DNA of 64,000 bases, taken from NCBI RefSeq assembly GCF_024347455.1, contig NZ_AP025483.1:3038001-3102000 (forward strand), given 5' to 3'. Origin of the DNA: Vibrio echinoideorum (GTDB lineage Bacteria > Pseudomonadota > Gammaproteobacteria > Enterobacterales > Vibrionaceae). Below, in pieces: positions 19,187 through 29,702 of this stretch; positions within the stretch are counted from its first letter, which is position 1, and every line of letters starts with the position of its first letter. Both the position numbers and the translations under genes were made by a program. A model generated the notes under the pieces. The model had not been told where the DNA came from, did no database searches, and saw only the letters and a program-made list of their open reading frames with translations.

Positions 19187-20010
19187 TAGTATCCTCCTGC
19201 AGTAAAATCAGGTAGGAATTGCCCATGAGGTAAACGGCGAACTTCTGTAGTAACCGTACCATCTTGATGCAATTCAATCTCTCGCCAGCCTGGAGATAAT
19301 GTATCAACAGCAAAGTCGTTCGAGTTTGGTTTGAATTGAACACAAGTCGATGGGGTTGCCATGACTTGTACACCATGATGATCTCGGTTCATGTCTTGAT
19401 GAACGTGACCACACAGTACCGCTTTGACATTGGTGTGTTGTTGAACCACATCCCAAAATTGATCAGCGTCTTTTAGGTTGTGTTGATCTAGCCACGCACT
19501 ACCAACCAATAATGGGTGATGGTGCAGCAAAACCAAGGTGTTACGCTCTGGGAACTCCGTCAACTTTTTTTCGAGCAGGTCAAGTTGTTGATCACTGAGA
19601 CGTCCGTGTGGAACACCTACAACTTGAGAGTCGAGCATCACCATTTGCCAGTTATCGCCTAGCAAGACATGCTCAACACATTGTATTTGTGGTGATGGTA
19701 AAACACTGCCCATATTAGGCTTGAAATCATGATTACCTGGCAGCCAATAACATGGCCTTTCCAAAGGTTGAATGCCTGATTCAAATTTTTGGTACGACTC
19801 AGCACTGTGATCTTGAGAGATATCACCCGTCGCCAAGATCGCTTCATAGTCGAAGCCTTGGTTAACAATGCCATCGACTACAGCACGAAAGCTATCTTGT
19901 GTATTGATGCTTAATAAGCTGCCGTTGCTCGGCGCAAATAAATGCGTGTCCGTTAGCTGCACGAGCTTAATACTGCTCTCATCAAATTTTGAAGTGTGTG
20001 ATAATTCCAA
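19186..20010 (-). CDS. cpdA: 3',5'-cyclic-AMP phosphodiesterase CpdA
   Basis: A 274-residue class III cyclic nucleotide phosphodiesterase with the metallophosphoesterase motifs in order: DTHLF, GDISQDHS, GNHD, LLHHHPL and GHVHQD. It binds two metal ions and hydrolyses cAMP, which lowers CRP activity. The start codon appears to be TTG at 20010 with only a weak ribosome-binding site; there is no ATG nearby that keeps the DTH motif. Genes nudF-yqiB-cpdA-yqiA run in the same order as in E. coli. Confidence 0.93.
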   Translation of the reverse strand: MELSHTSKFDESSIKLVQLTDTHLFAPSNGSLLSINTQDSFRAVVDGIVNQGFDYEAILATGDISQDHSAESYQKFESGIQPLERPCYWLPGNHDFKPNMGSVLPSPQIQCVEHVLLGDNWQMVMLDSQVVGVPHGRLSDQQLDLLEKKLTEFPERNTLVLLHHHPLLVGSAWLDQHNLKDADQFWDVVQQHTNVKAVLCGHVHQDMNRDHHGVQVMATPSTCVQFKPNSNDFAVDTLSPGWREIELHQDGTVTTEVRRLPHGQFLPDFTAGGY

Positions 20011-20070
20011 AATAACAAATCCAGATACGTTACTGTTTAAACTTTAAAAGTGTTCTTACAATGGGCTCAA

Positions 20071-20511
20071 TTAAAAAGGCATTGGCGAACGGCTGATACC
20101 CGTTTTTAAACAAAACGTTAACCATTCTCCAAGAAATTTGTTCAACTGAAATTTCTCATCCTTTTGCATAAGCTTAGCGTTGGGGTAGTCATATTTCGCT
20201 TTAACACGCGAAAAATCCCCGCTGGCGCACACTTCTGCAACTCGAGCGTCGTGATATAGCCTGACAGACATTTTTGGCAAAGGAAACACTGGTGTCTCGT
20301 CACTCTGACATATATCTATTAATGTGGTGTATTTTGTGACCTCATTCACTGTCAATTGATACACCATATTAACGGCTTGGTAACAGCGAACGTCACCAAC
20401 CTCATGCCCAACCGGTAACAGAGCGTTAAGTTTGGCATAGTTAGTCTCGTAAACTCGCATCAATTCAGCAAGATCAACATGATACGGCTTTTTGACCGCT
20501 ATATTTGGCAT
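20071..20511 (-). CDS. yqiB: YqiB/DUF1249 family protein
   Basis: A 146-residue cytoplasmic protein of the DUF1249 family. Recognisable segments are KKPYHVDLAELMRVYETNYAKL at the N-terminus and VRLYHDARVAEVCA in the middle. The function is not known; the family is consistently next to nudF and cpdA. No signal peptide or membrane helix. The start is 4 bp after the nudF stop. Confidence 0.87.
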   Translation of the reverse strand: MPNIAVKKPYHVDLAELMRVYETNYAKLNALLPVGHEVGDVRCYQAVNMVYQLTVNEVTKYTTLIDICQSDETPVFPLPKMSVRLYHDARVAEVCASGDFSRVKAKYDYPNAKLMQKDEKFQLNKFLGEWLTFCLKTGISRSPMPF

Positions 20512-20515
20512 GACG

Positions 20516-21145
20516 TTAACCGTTCCACTTTGACTGTAATTCTTGGTAGTTCAATTGTAGCCACTGCAGCGCAATGATCGTGGCTCCATTTTCAAACACA
20601 CCTTCTTTTACTAACTGATAAGCCGTATCGCGAGTCATCACTTGCACACGAATATCCTCACCTTCGTAATCCAATCCGTGTACACCTTTTGCTGTCGTGG
20701 CATCAATACAGCCAACAAAGACGTCGAGCTTTTCTGAACAACCGCCAGACGAAGGGTAATACGAAGTGATAGGCAATACAGATCCGACTTCAACTCCCGC
20801 CTCTTCCATTGCTTCACGACGGGCAACATCTTGTGGTGATTCATCCGTATCAATAATCCCTGCAACAATTTCGTATTGCCATGGGTTTTCATGCTCTAAA
20901 GCCCCAACACGGATCTGTTCAACGATCACCACTTCATCACGAATAGGATCATAAGGTAACAAAGCGGCAGCATGACCACGCTCAAACATTTCGCGCTCTA
21001 TTGGTTGGCTCCAGCCCCCCTCAAACAACTTATGTCTAAATGTGTATTTAACCATTTTGAAAAAGCCACGAAACAGAGTCTCTTTTGAGACTATTTCCAC
21101 ATCTTCAGGAGTAAACTCATGTCGTTGATTGTCATACTGTTGCAT
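20516..21145 (-). CDS. nudF: ADP-ribose diphosphatase NudF
   Basis: A 209-residue Nudix hydrolase. The Nudix box GX5EX7REUXEEXGU is complete at residues 96-118: Gly96, Glu102, Arg110-Glu111, Glu114-Glu115, Gly117. It hydrolyses ADP-ribose to AMP and ribose 5-phosphate. I place the start at ATG 21145 (MQQYDNQRHEF) because GAGG lies six bases upstream; the in-frame GTG at 21157 overlaps that ribosome-binding site and is unlikely. First gene of the nudF-yqiB-cpdA-yqiA unit and divergent from tolC. Confidence 0.94.
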   Translation of the reverse strand: MQQYDNQRHEFTPEDVEIVSKETLFRGFFKMVKYTFRHKLFEGGWSQPIEREMFERGHAAALLPYDPIRDEVVIVEQIRVGALEHENPWQYEIVAGIIDTDESPQDVARREAMEEAGVEVGSVLPITSYYPSSGGCSEKLDVFVGCIDATTAKGVHGLDYEGEDIRVQVMTRDTAYQLVKEGVFENGATIIALQWLQLNYQELQSKWNG

Positions 21146-21262
21146 TTGGTACCTCACTAAGTGATCTTTATAGTTTACTCATTGTCCGAGTTAACTACCA
21201 AGGATAAGGTTCAACTTTTTATATAAAATTTATAATTAAAGTTAAGTTTTAAAAAATAAATA

Positions 21263-21291
21263 TTGCACAAGTGGACAGTTAAATGTAAAAA
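21263..21291 (+). promoter_or_regulatory. Candidate tolC promoter
   Basis: TTGCAC (21263-21268), 17 bp, TAAAAA (21286-21291), about 80 bases before the tolC start. TTGCAC is matched by an inverted GTGCAA at 21293-21298, so a regulator could bind across the promoter. Consensus match only. Confidence 0.4.
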
Positions 21292-21372
21292 AGTGCAAAG
21301 TTTCGAGTAAATTACCACCAAACTGGGTTAAACTCTTTTGAAGAAAATTCCATTAAAGGCAGGAATAGGAAA

Positions 21373-22701
21373 ATGAAAAAACTGCTTCCACTATTTATCA
21401 GTGCAGCAATCGGCAGCCTGAGTTCGTCAGCTTTTGCTGATACGCTAGCTGAAGTTTACGACCAAGCAAAACAGAACGATCCACAACTTCTTCGTTCAGC
21501 AGCGCAGCGCGATGCCGCTTTTGAAGCAGTAACGTCAAGCCGTAGCTCTTTATTACCGCAAATCAATTTGACTGCGGGATACAACCTTACTCGTGGTGAG
21601 ACAGATTTAGATTCATCACCGACGCGAGATAATGATCAAAATGCTCTGACAGCCGGCATTAGCTTTTCTCAAGAACTGTACCAACGCTCTTCTTGGATCA
21701 CGCTAGATACTGCTGAGAAAACTGCTCGTCAATCTGATTCATCGTACGCAGCAGAGCAACAAGCTTTGATCCTTCGTGTTGCAACGGCATACTTCGAAGT
21801 ACTTCGAGCTCAGGATAACCTAGAGTTTGTTCGTGCAGAAAAAGCCGCGGTTGCTCGTCAACTAGAGCAAACTAAGCAACGTTTTGAAGTAGGTCTTTCA
21901 GCAATCACCGATGTACATGATGCGCAAGCTCAGTACGATGGCGTATTGGCTGACGAAGTTTTAGCAGAGAACACTCTGATTAATAACTACGAAGGTCTAC
22001 GTGAGATTACAGGTCAGGAACACTCTAACCTAAGCATCCTAGATACTGATCGTTTCTCAGCAAGCAAATCTTCTGAATCTGCAGCAGCACTTGTTGAACA
22101 AGCAGAACAAAAGAACCTGAGCCTTCTAGCTTCACGTATCTCGCAAGATATAGCTAAAGACAATATTTCCCTACAGAGTTCAGGTCACCTACCATCGCTA
22201 ACTCTTGATGGCGGATATGACTACACTGATATTGGTTCAAGTGATACTTCTGACGGTACAACAAACAACTTCAATGTTGGCGTTAACTTAAATGTACCTC
22301 TATACACCGGTGGTAGCACAACTTCTTTGACTAAACAGGCTGAATACAACTACGTTGCAGCAAGTGAAGATCTAGAAGCCACTTACCGTAGTGTTGTAAA
22401 AGACGTACGTGCATTCAACAACAACATCACAGCTTCGATCGGTGCTCTACGCGCTTACGAACAGTCTGTTGTTTCTGCTCAGTCTGCTCTAGAAGCAACA
22501 GAAGCAGGTTTTGATGTCGGTACTCGTACTATCGTTGACGTACTAGACTCAACTCGTCGTCTATACGATGCGAACAAAAACCTTTCAGATGCTCGTTACA
22601 ACTACATCCTAAGTGTACTTCAACTTCGTCAAGCGGTTGGTACACTAAGCGAACAAGACATTGTTGATGTAAACGCAGGTCTAAAAGTAGCAAGTAAGTA
22701 A
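21373..22701 (+). CDS. tolC: Outer-membrane efflux channel TolC
   Basis: A 442-residue outer-membrane protein with a signal peptide (about 1-22, ending SSSAFA) and two OEP repeats. These repeats form the beta-barrel and the long periplasmic alpha-helical tunnel. TLAEVYDQAKQNDPQLLRSA and DVLDSTRRLYDANKNLSDARYNY are typical. TolC is the shared exit duct for RND and other pumps and for type I secretion. The leader is very AT-rich. It is divergent from nudF and converges on hldE. Confidence 0.96.
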   Translation: MKKLLPLFISAAIGSLSSSAFADTLAEVYDQAKQNDPQLLRSAAQRDAAFEAVTSSRSSLLPQINLTAGYNLTRGETDLDSSPTRDNDQNALTAGISFSQELYQRSSWITLDTAEKTARQSDSSYAAEQQALILRVATAYFEVLRAQDNLEFVRAEKAAVARQLEQTKQRFEVGLSAITDVHDAQAQYDGVLADEVLAENTLINNYEGLREITGQEHSNLSILDTDRFSASKSSESAAALVEQAEQKNLSLLASRISQDIAKDNISLQSSGHLPSLTLDGGYDYTDIGSSDTSDGTTNNFNVGVNLNVPLYTGGSTTSLTKQAEYNYVAASEDLEATYRSVVKDVRAFNNNITASIGALRAYEQSVVSAQSALEATEAGFDVGTRTIVDVLDSTRRLYDANKNLSDARYNYILSVLQLRQAVGTLSEQDIVDVNAGLKVASK

Positions 22702-22762
22702 TTTTAAATCCTAGTTGAAGGCTCTAACCTGAGTCTTTAAAAAGCGACCAAATTACAGATAA

Positions 22763-22791
22763 AAAAATGCCGCTCATTGAGCGGCATTTTT
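22763..22791. terminator. Bidirectional terminator between tolC and hldE
   Basis: ATGCCGCTC and GAGCGGCAT arms around ATT, with an A-run before and a T-run after. Confidence 0.9.
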
Positions 22792-22860
22792 ATTGTCTAT
22801 TGAAAGCTAGATTTACTACCTAACCAAAGACTTAAGGCTAGCAAACCAGAAGGCTAAGAA

Positions 22861-24291
22861 CTAACCTCGACCGCCTTTAATCGCTTTAATGATTTCAGTG
22901 GTAGAACAACCGTCTTCAAAGTTAAGTACTTTCACTTCACCACCCGCTGCAATCACTTCCTCACCACCAGCAATCTCTTCAGGTTTGTAATCACCACCTT
23001 TCACCAAAATACTTGGCAATACCTCAGAGATCAAACGTTGAGGAGTATCTTCAGAGAAAGGAACAACCCAATCAACCGCACCTAAGCCAGCCAATACCGC
23101 CATACGACGATCGGTTGGGTTCACAGGGCGACCTGGGCCTTTCAAGCGTTTCACTGATTCATCAGTATTCACTGCGACGATCAAACGATCGCCTAATTCA
23201 GCAGCGTGGTTCATATAAGAAACATGTCCGGCATGTAGAATATCAAAGCAGCCATTGGTCATAACCACTTTCTCGCCTTTCGCACGAGCACGCTTCACCG
23301 CTTCAACCAGTGCAGCTTCAGAAATCACACCGTAATCTGTGTCTTGGCTACCATGAATAGCTTCCGCTAACTCGATAGTAGAAAGTGTCGATGTACCCAG
23401 CTTACCGACGACCACGCCAGCAGCAGCATTTGCTAATGCGCACGCTTCATCAAGTGGTTTTCCCGCCGCAACAGAAGCAGCCAATACAGAAATAACCGTA
23501 TCACCAGCACCTGTTACGTCATACACCTCTTTCGCTTGAGTCGGCAAGTGGAATGGTTCCAAACCTTTGCGAAGCAAAGTCATACCGTGTTCGCTACGAG
23601 TAACAAGTAATGCTTCAAAGTCGAACTCTTCAATTAACGCGAGTCCTTTTTCGATCATTTCTTCTTCAGATTTTACTTTGCCCGCAACCAGTTCGAACTC
23701 AGCCATATTAGGCGTAAGCAAAGTCGCACCACGGTAACGTTCAAAGTCTGCGCCTTTCGGGTCAATGAATACCGGAACCTTTGCCGCACGTGCTTTTTGA
23801 ATAAAACTTTGCACATGCTCCAAGGCACCTTTTGCGTAATCAGATAGGATCACCGAACGTACATTAGGAAGCGCTTGCTCCATGCGAGACAAAACAAGCT
23901 CGGGATCCGTGTTCTCAAATTTGTCTTCAAAATCAAGGCGGATTAGCTGTTGTCCTCGGCTCATCACTCGCAATTTAGTAATAGTTGGATAGTCTTCTAA
24001 CTCAACGAAATCACATTTAACTTTTAGTGCACCTAGGGTGTTTTTTAACACCTCAGCAGGCTCATCTTTTCCAGTCAAACCAACGATATGAGCATGCCCA
24101 CCAAGAGAGGCAATATTCATTGCTACGTTGGCAGCACCACCAGGACGCTCTTCGTTATTTTCTACTTTCACAACGGGTACAGGTGCTTCTGGTGAAATAC
24201 GGCCAGTTGGGCCATACCAGTAACGGTCAAGCATTACGTCACCGACAACAAGAACGCCTGATTGGCTGTAGTCAGGTAGAATTGGTTTCAT
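22861..24291 (-). CDS. hldE: Bifunctional heptose 7-phosphate kinase / heptose 1-phosphate adenylyltransferase
   Basis: A 476-residue fusion. The N-terminal ribokinase-type domain (about 1-320) contains [11 protein letters not shown] and the [13 protein letters not shown] catalytic loop. The C-terminal cytidylyltransferase-fold domain (about 340-476) contains [13 protein letters not shown], the HxGH signature. It makes ADP-D-glycero-D-manno-heptose precursor for the lipopolysaccharide inner core. GGAG precedes the start. It follows glnE on the same strand, as in E. coli. Confidence 0.97.
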   Translation of the reverse strand: MKPILPDYSQSGVLVVGDVMLDRYWYGPTGRISPEAPVPVVKVENNEERPGGAANVAMNIASLGGHAHIVGLTGKDEPAEVLKNTLGALKVKCDFVELEDYPTITKLRVMSRGQQLIRLDFEDKFENTDPELVLSRMEQALPNVRSVILSDYAKGALEHVQSFIQKARAAKVPVFIDPKGADFERYRGATLLTPNMAEFELVAGKVKSEEEMIEKGLALIEEFDFEALLVTRSEHGMTLLRKGLEPFHLPTQAKEVYDVTGAGDTVISVLAASVAAGKPLDEACALANAAAGVVVGKLGTSTLSTIELAEAIHGSQDTDYGVISEAALVEAVKRARAKGEKVVMTNGCFDILHAGHVSYMNHAAELGDRLIVAVNTDESVKRLKGPGRPVNPTDRRMAVLAGLGAVDWVVPFSEDTPQRLISEVLPSILVKGGDYKPEEIAGGEEVIAAGGEVKVLNFEDGCSTTEIIKAIKGGRG

Positions 24292-24412
24292 TATGGATCT
24301 CCAAAAATCGAATCTGGCTAGAGTCTAGCACACTGATTACAGTGGCTAAACTATAGATAAATGAGTAAAAGCCTATCAAGATAGACACATCAGTCACTAC
24401 GTTATGACTTGG

Positions 24413-27262
24413 TTAAGCTTCCATCCATTGCTTCCATGCTTGAACAACATGTTCTCTTTCCATCTCAAACTTCTCAATCGCCACATCCGCATCAAGGTTG
24501 AGTAGATTACGATGATGGATTTCATCTCTTAACGTCGTATAGACATTGGTTAATGCCATGCCTTGCTGCTCGTCCATAATCCCCTGTGACAACAAGCTTT
24601 CAAAGATTCGTACATTGTCACACCAACGGGTGAGCTTAGGTTTTTCGTTGCTGTATCTCAGCACTAAATATTGCGCCAAGAACTCAATATCAGTAATACC
24701 GCCCGCATCTTGTTTCAGCATGAACCGATCGGCTTTTTTACCGCCTAAATGACCGCGCATTTTTTCACGCATATCCACAACGGACTTTTTGAGTGTTGCC
24801 TCATCACGAGCCAAGCACAGAACCTCATGGCGAGTTTTGTTGAATGCCGAAGCCAATAAGTCATCGCCGTAAATCATGCGAGCACGAGTTAGAGCTTGGT
24901 GCTCCCAAGTCCACGCATCATTGTGCTGATACTCGTCAAAGGCATCCGTTGGACTAACCAATAGACCAGAGGCACCTGAAGGGCGCAGACGAGTATCGAC
25001 CTCATACAAAATACCGGAAGCGGTTCTAGTTGAGAAAATATGAATAATTCGCTGTGCCAATCTTAGATAAAACTGGCGTCCATCAATCTCTTTCTTACCA
25101 TCAGTATAGATGTGTACCGGACAGTCGTGCATGAAGACAATATCAAGGTCTGAGTTATACCCCAGCTCCCAGCCGCCAACTTTGCCATAACCGACAACCG
25201 CAAAACCACGACCTTCACGATCTTTTACATGAGTCGGTTCACCAAACTTGGCCGATACTTGTAACCAAGCTTGGTTAATACCCGCCTCAACAATCGCTTC
25301 GGCTAAATAGGTCAGGTGATCACTGACCTTCATGACAGGCAGAGCACCTGCAATATCCGCGGCTGCAATCCTCAAGATACAAGTCTGCTTAAACTGACGC
25401 AGACCTTCCATCTGTTGCTCCATATCATCTTCAGGAATACGAGCTAGGTAATCTCGCAGCTCAGTCTTGTAAGACTCTAAAGGTACGGGATTATAAAGTT
25501 GCTGAGGGTCAATAAGTTCATCTAATAGAATAGGATAACGGCCAAGCTGCTCCGAAATCATCGGGCTCGCAGTACATAAACGAACTAACTGAGTTAACGC
25601 GGCTGGGTGTTCATCCAATAGCTCAAGGTAAGTGGTGCGCGTGACTATTTTATGGAGAAGGTGCAACACTCGAGATAAACCAAACTCTGCATCCTTGGCG
25701 GTGTACAACGCTTGGAACACTTTAGGCATCAAGCGATTTAAAACCTCCCGTCCACGTGGGCCAAGGGTTTTCTTCGCTAAATCCGCTTTAAATTGGATAA
25801 TGGTTTTCGCCGCTTCCGGAGGGCTAACTGCGGCAATATCATGCTCTAACACTTGCTCAATCACATCGGGCTTATGGGCCATGTCCCACAACTCACTAAA
25901 GTGACTCGGGATAGGGTTAGTATCGTCTTCGTCAACTCCAATCAGATCTTCAAACACGGTATGCACATTGGCCATGTGAGTACGAGTTGCATTGATTAAG
26001 CCGTCCCAATCTGAAAGTTGCATTGCTACAGCGAGTTGCAGTTGTTCACGTTCACCGTCTGGTAAGGTTTGAGTTTGCTTATCGGCCATCGCTTGCAATA
26101 GGTTTTCAAGGCGACGTAAAAACAGGTAGGCCTCACGTAAATGACCGACTTCTTTGGTCTCTAATAAATTGAGAGACTCAATAGCACTTAACGTTTCTAG
26201 TAACCCTCGACCACGCAGGCTAGGCTCGCGCCCGCCACGAATCAATTGAAAAACTTGCGCAATAAATTCAACTTCACGAATACCACCAGAACCAAGCTTG
26301 ATGTTATTGGAGAGGCCACGACGGCGAACTTCACTGCTGATCATCGACTTCATTCGACGCAGAGATTGAATGGCACTGAAATCGATATAACGACGAAACA
26401 CAAACGGGCGCAACATCTGGCGAAGCTCTTGATATTCAGGGTACATTTCACTACCCATCACTCGCGCCTTAACCATCGCGTAGCGTTCCCAATCTCGGCC
26501 TTGTTCTTGATAATAATCTTCTAGCGCAGCGTAACTCATGACCAGTGGACCACTCTCACCGAAGGGGCGCAGGCGCATGTCTACTCGGTAGCAGAATCCG
26601 TCAAAGGTTTGCTGATCAAGCGCCTTAATAATACGTTGCCCTAAACGCGTGAAAAACTGTGCGTTCGCAATGCTGCGTCTTGCACCTTGAGTTTCACCAT
26701 TCTCAGGGTAGGTAAAAATCAAATCGATATCGGAAGAGAAATTAAGCTCGCCACCACCCAACTTACCCATACCAATAATCAACATAGGTTGTGCTTCACC
26801 TTGGTCATTACAAGGTGTGCCCCACTCTTTACAGCAAATGTTATATTGCCATTGGTAGGTCTCGAAGATCATCGCCTCGGCAAGCATTGATAGATGGCTT
26901 AAGCTCTGCTCTAACGCCCAAGAACCCATAAAATCACGCCAAGCAATATAGGTCATTTCACGATTGCGGAATTGGCGTAATACACGTTGGCCACTCATTT
27001 CATCCGCGCAACCAGAAAGCAATTCAGCCAATCGCTCACGATACCCTTCTGCACGCTCTTCGCATGCCAACATATCAGGCAAAGTACTGGATAGAATCGC
27101 ATCGCGCTGTAAGCAATCCCCAACAAAACAGCTCAAGCCTAATACACGCTTGAGATCATCAATCAATGGCTCTGACCAAGTATTGATGGCTTCATTTTGA
27201 TGTTCTAACAATTGCTCAAAAGCAGACTGAGAATGTGTGATGAGTTGAGAAGGCAATGGCAT
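24413..27262 (-). CDS. glnE: Bifunctional glutamine synthetase adenylyltransferase/deadenylase
   Basis: A 949-residue enzyme with two nucleotidyltransferase domains. The N-terminal deadenylase half has [20 protein letters not shown]; the C-terminal adenylylase half has [20 protein letters not shown]. Both keep the GG...DxD metal-binding pattern, and linker and GlnE C-terminal domains follow each. It adds or removes AMP on glutamine synthetase under control of PII and glutamine. I chose ATG 27262 ([12 protein letters not shown]), with AGGAAG just upstream; an in-frame start 11 codons earlier lacks one. Confidence 0.96.
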   Translation of the reverse strand: MPLPSQLITHSQSAFEQLLEHQNEAINTWSEPLIDDLKRVLGLSCFVGDCLQRDAILSSTLPDMLACEERAEGYRERLAELLSGCADEMSGQRVLRQFRNREMTYIAWRDFMGSWALEQSLSHLSMLAEAMIFETYQWQYNICCKEWGTPCNDQGEAQPMLIIGMGKLGGGELNFSSDIDLIFTYPENGETQGARRSIANAQFFTRLGQRIIKALDQQTFDGFCYRVDMRLRPFGESGPLVMSYAALEDYYQEQGRDWERYAMVKARVMGSEMYPEYQELRQMLRPFVFRRYIDFSAIQSLRRMKSMISSEVRRRGLSNNIKLGSGGIREVEFIAQVFQLIRGGREPSLRGRGLLETLSAIESLNLLETKEVGHLREAYLFLRRLENLLQAMADKQTQTLPDGEREQLQLAVAMQLSDWDGLINATRTHMANVHTVFEDLIGVDEDDTNPIPSHFSELWDMAHKPDVIEQVLEHDIAAVSPPEAAKTIIQFKADLAKKTLGPRGREVLNRLMPKVFQALYTAKDAEFGLSRVLHLLHKIVTRTTYLELLDEHPAALTQLVRLCTASPMISEQLGRYPILLDELIDPQQLYNPVPLESYKTELRDYLARIPEDDMEQQMEGLRQFKQTCILRIAAADIAGALPVMKVSDHLTYLAEAIVEAGINQAWLQVSAKFGEPTHVKDREGRGFAVVGYGKVGGWELGYNSDLDIVFMHDCPVHIYTDGKKEIDGRQFYLRLAQRIIHIFSTRTASGILYEVDTRLRPSGASGLLVSPTDAFDEYQHNDAWTWEHQALTRARMIYGDDLLASAFNKTRHEVLCLARDEATLKKSVVDMREKMRGHLGGKKADRFMLKQDAGGITDIEFLAQYLVLRYSNEKPKLTRWCDNVRIFESLLSQGIMDEQQGMALTNVYTTLRDEIHHRNLLNLDADVAIEKFEMEREHVVQAWKQWMEA

Positions 27263-27399
27263 GTTTCTTCCTTGTGTAAGCTGCGCGCCGAACAATCGGT
27301 TCTGTACTTTAATAAATCGTTTTAACAGGCTAATTTTGACAACTAGCTTTGATAGTGAATTTTAAAAACTAAAGATAAGTTATACCAAAGTTACGCCAA

Positions 27400-27434
27400 T
27401 AAAAAACGCCCACATCAGTAATGTGGGCGTTTTA
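27400..27434 (-). terminator. Intrinsic terminator between the chemoreceptor gene and glnE
   Basis: AACGCCCACAT and ATGTGGGCGTT arms around CAGTA; the minus strand ends in a T-run. Confidence 0.85.
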
Positions 27435-27477
27435 TCGGTTAACTTATCGAGTTGAGCCTTTGCTTATAGAAATAAGC

Positions 27478-27504
27478 CTCTATCTATCTACTCTCTATCT
27501 ATCT
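27478..27504. repeat. Short direct repeat with tetranucleotide core
   Basis: CTCTATCTATCT occurs at 27478-27489 and again at 27493-27504, in the noncoding gap after the chemoreceptor gene. Confidence 0.7.
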
Positions 27505-27559
27505 GTAGAAACAAACCTCTGGGAATAAGCCCTTCAACATAAAAACCAGAAGCTAAAGA

Positions 27560-28816
27560 TTAAACCTTAAACTGCTTAATCTTACCGTCCAGCTCTTGCG
27601 CATTAGTTTCCATAAGTTGAGACGTTTCAAGCAGCTCACTGACTACCACAACGGACGCTTCAACAAGCTCACGAACATTGGTCAGGTTGACACTCATCTC
27701 TTCAGCAACACTGCTTTGTTGACCTGCGGCTGTCGCGATCTGGAAGTTCATATCATTAATCTGGTTTACTTGGCTCACAATACCATCAAGCTCAGATCCA
27801 GCATTGGTAACAAGATCAACGCCTTCAGCGGCTTCTACAACGCTTTTTTCCATCAACTCGACAGCTGAATTTGCACTGCTTTGTAGCTGACTGATCATGT
27901 CTTGAATTTCTACCGTTGCTTGTTGAGTACGCTGCGCAAGGTTACGGACCTCATCGGCAACGACTGCAAAACCGCGACCAGCTTCACCTGCACGCGCGGC
28001 TTCAATTGCTGCGTTCAGTGCCAATAAGTTAGTTTGTTCTGAGATACCTTGGATAGTGCCAACAACACTACCAATCGAATCAACACGCTCTTCAACTTGG
28101 TTTACCGCCGCTGCAGAGGCTGCGATATCTGAAGACAGTTCGCTCATCTTAGAAACAGAGCCTTGTACGAACTTCTGACCCGTAAGAGCTTGCCCTGAAG
28201 CTTGCTCAGTTAGTGAAGAGGCGCTTTGCGCGTGCTCAGCTACGGTTTGCACTGTAGAAGTCATCTCACTCATTGCTGTCGCAAGTTGATCGATCTCATT
28301 GAATTCTTCTTGAGCCGAATCTTTAGTTTCAGACATGCTGATGGTCATCACTTCGGTCAAAGCGAATAACTCGTCTGAAGAGGACACCTGAGTTTTGATC
28401 ATGTCGTTCAATTGGACACGCGTTTTTTCTAGTTCACGAGCCACATCGCCGTATTCATCTTTACAATCCATTTGAATAGGCACCGATAAGTTTTTATCGG
28501 CCATGGTTTTAATCGCATCGTTAAGATATTGAGTTTGACGCAACATCACACGAGCTGCTGCCAATAAGAGAACCACAAACACAACGATCATTAAGGCTGT
28601 TTGCCAGGCCACTTGAACTAGGTAAGTCTCGTAATGCTGCTGTGCAACTTGCGCATTATTGGTTACAGCAAGCAATGAATCGTAAAACGTACTTGCGTCC
28701 CATAACTGTTTCGAAATGATCAAAATAGTGCTGAATATCATCAGCATGACCATTTTTGGAACGAGACGAACGTCAGAGATTATCCTTTCCCACGGCTTGA
28801 ATGACAGTTTAGTCAT
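27560..28816 (-). CDS. Methyl-accepting chemotaxis protein with a minimal periplasmic part
   Basis: A 418-residue chemoreceptor. There are two transmembrane helices (about 20-37 and 69-90) with only some 30 residues between them, a HAMP region (about 90-145), and a cytoplasmic signalling domain. The CheA/CheW-binding hairpin contains [32 protein letters not shown]. The gap between helices is too short for a Cache or four-helix ligand-binding domain, so it may sense membrane state, internal signals or a partner. There is no CheR/CheB-tethering pentapeptide at the C-terminus. GGAG precedes the start. Function specific to this receptor is unknown. Confidence 0.9.
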   Translation of the reverse strand: MTKLSFKPWERIISDVRLVPKMVMLMIFSTILIISKQLWDASTFYDSLLAVTNNAQVAQQHYETYLVQVAWQTALMIVVFVVLLLAAARVMLRQTQYLNDAIKTMADKNLSVPIQMDCKDEYGDVARELEKTRVQLNDMIKTQVSSSDELFALTEVMTISMSETKDSAQEEFNEIDQLATAMSEMTSTVQTVAEHAQSASSLTEQASGQALTGQKFVQGSVSKMSELSSDIAASAAAVNQVEERVDSIGSVVGTIQGISEQTNLLALNAAIEAARAGEAGRGFAVVADEVRNLAQRTQQATVEIQDMISQLQSSANSAVELMEKSVVEAAEGVDLVTNAGSELDGIVSQVNQINDMNFQIATAAGQQSSVAEEMSVNLTNVRELVEASVVVVSELLETSQLMETNAQELDGKIKQFKV

Positions 28817-28913
28817 TGTCAGTTCTCCATTAATTCTTATATATTGATGACTTCTATATCCGCGAGGTGGCTATGTCAGTCAAAGTTCGCGATTTATTTT
28901 GAGCCTCGTATGA

Positions 28914-29663
28914 ATGTTAAATAGTACCAAAGACACAACCAAGCCGATGAGCTTATTATCACTGATTCTCTCTTTCTTAGCGTTATTTGTGATCTCAGGC
29001 TTATTGTTTGTACCGATTGATAAAGAATCAAAACAAGTCCTTATCGGCCTCGATTTTGTAATCTGTAGTGTTTTTCTTTTTCAGCTCACGATTGATCTAT
29101 TCAGATCACAAAACAAGAAAGAATATCTGAAAGTACACTGGATCGATTTCTTAGCAAGCATCCCAATGATCGAACCTCTTCGTTTCGCTCGCATTTTTCA
29201 GATCTTGCGTGTGATTCTCGTTTTGCGTTCAGGTAAACGTGTTTTCAGAGAACTCTTTCGTAATAGAAAAGAGACCACGCTCGCATCGATTATTCTGCTA
29301 CTGGTCATTCTCCTGACCATAGGCGCCGGAACGATCCTTTTGTTGGAACATAAGGATCCCAATGCCAACATTACCACTGGCCAAGATGCCTTATGGTGGG
29401 CTTTCGTTACCATCAGTACGGTGGGATACGGTGATCATTATCCAGTGACCAGTTCAGGAAAATTAGTGGCGTCTCTGGTGATTGTTTGCGGTGTGGGTGT
29501 ATTTGGTATGATTTCAGGTTTGATTACTTCGTTGATCACCTCACCAACTCATCATGAGAGTCAACGAGCTGAAAATAAAGAACGTAAACTGGATAAGATT
29601 TTAGAGCAGCAACAACTGATACTTGAACGGATAGAGGCGCTTGAGAAACAAACAAAAAAATAG
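28914..29663 (+). CDS. Voltage-gated-type potassium channel (ion channel family)
   Basis: A 249-residue membrane protein with the K+ selectivity filter TVGYGD at 169-174. Helices lie at about 14-34, 43-62 and 76-87; an arginine-rich S4-like helix at about 89-107 (RFARIFQILRVILVLR) is followed by S5 (122-144) and S6 (184-208). The cytoplasmic C-terminus (about 213-249) is a predicted coiled coil rich in E, K and Q, probably for tetramer assembly; no RCK domain is present. It is divergent from the chemoreceptor gene with about 97 bp between. Start uncertain: ATG 28914 has no good ribosome-binding site, and ATG 28947 is an alternative. Confidence 0.88.
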   Translation: MLNSTKDTTKPMSLLSLILSFLALFVISGLLFVPIDKESKQVLIGLDFVICSVFLFQLTIDLFRSQNKKEYLKVHWIDFLASIPMIEPLRFARIFQILRVILVLRSGKRVFRELFRNRKETTLASIILLLVILLTIGAGTILLLEHKDPNANITTGQDALWWAFVTISTVGYGDHYPVTSSGKLVASLVIVCGVGVFGMISGLITSLITSPTHHESQRAENKERKLDKILEQQQLILERIEALEKQTKK

Positions 29664-29681
29664 GGCCGAAGCCCTACTTTA
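29656..29681. terminator. Terminator between the channel gene and ygiF
   Basis: TAGGGC and GCCCTA arms with a CGAA loop, overlapping the channel stop codon; A-run on the left and a CTTTATC tail on the right. Confidence 0.7.
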
Positions 29682-29702
29682 TCATTCATATTGGTCTTAA
29701 AT

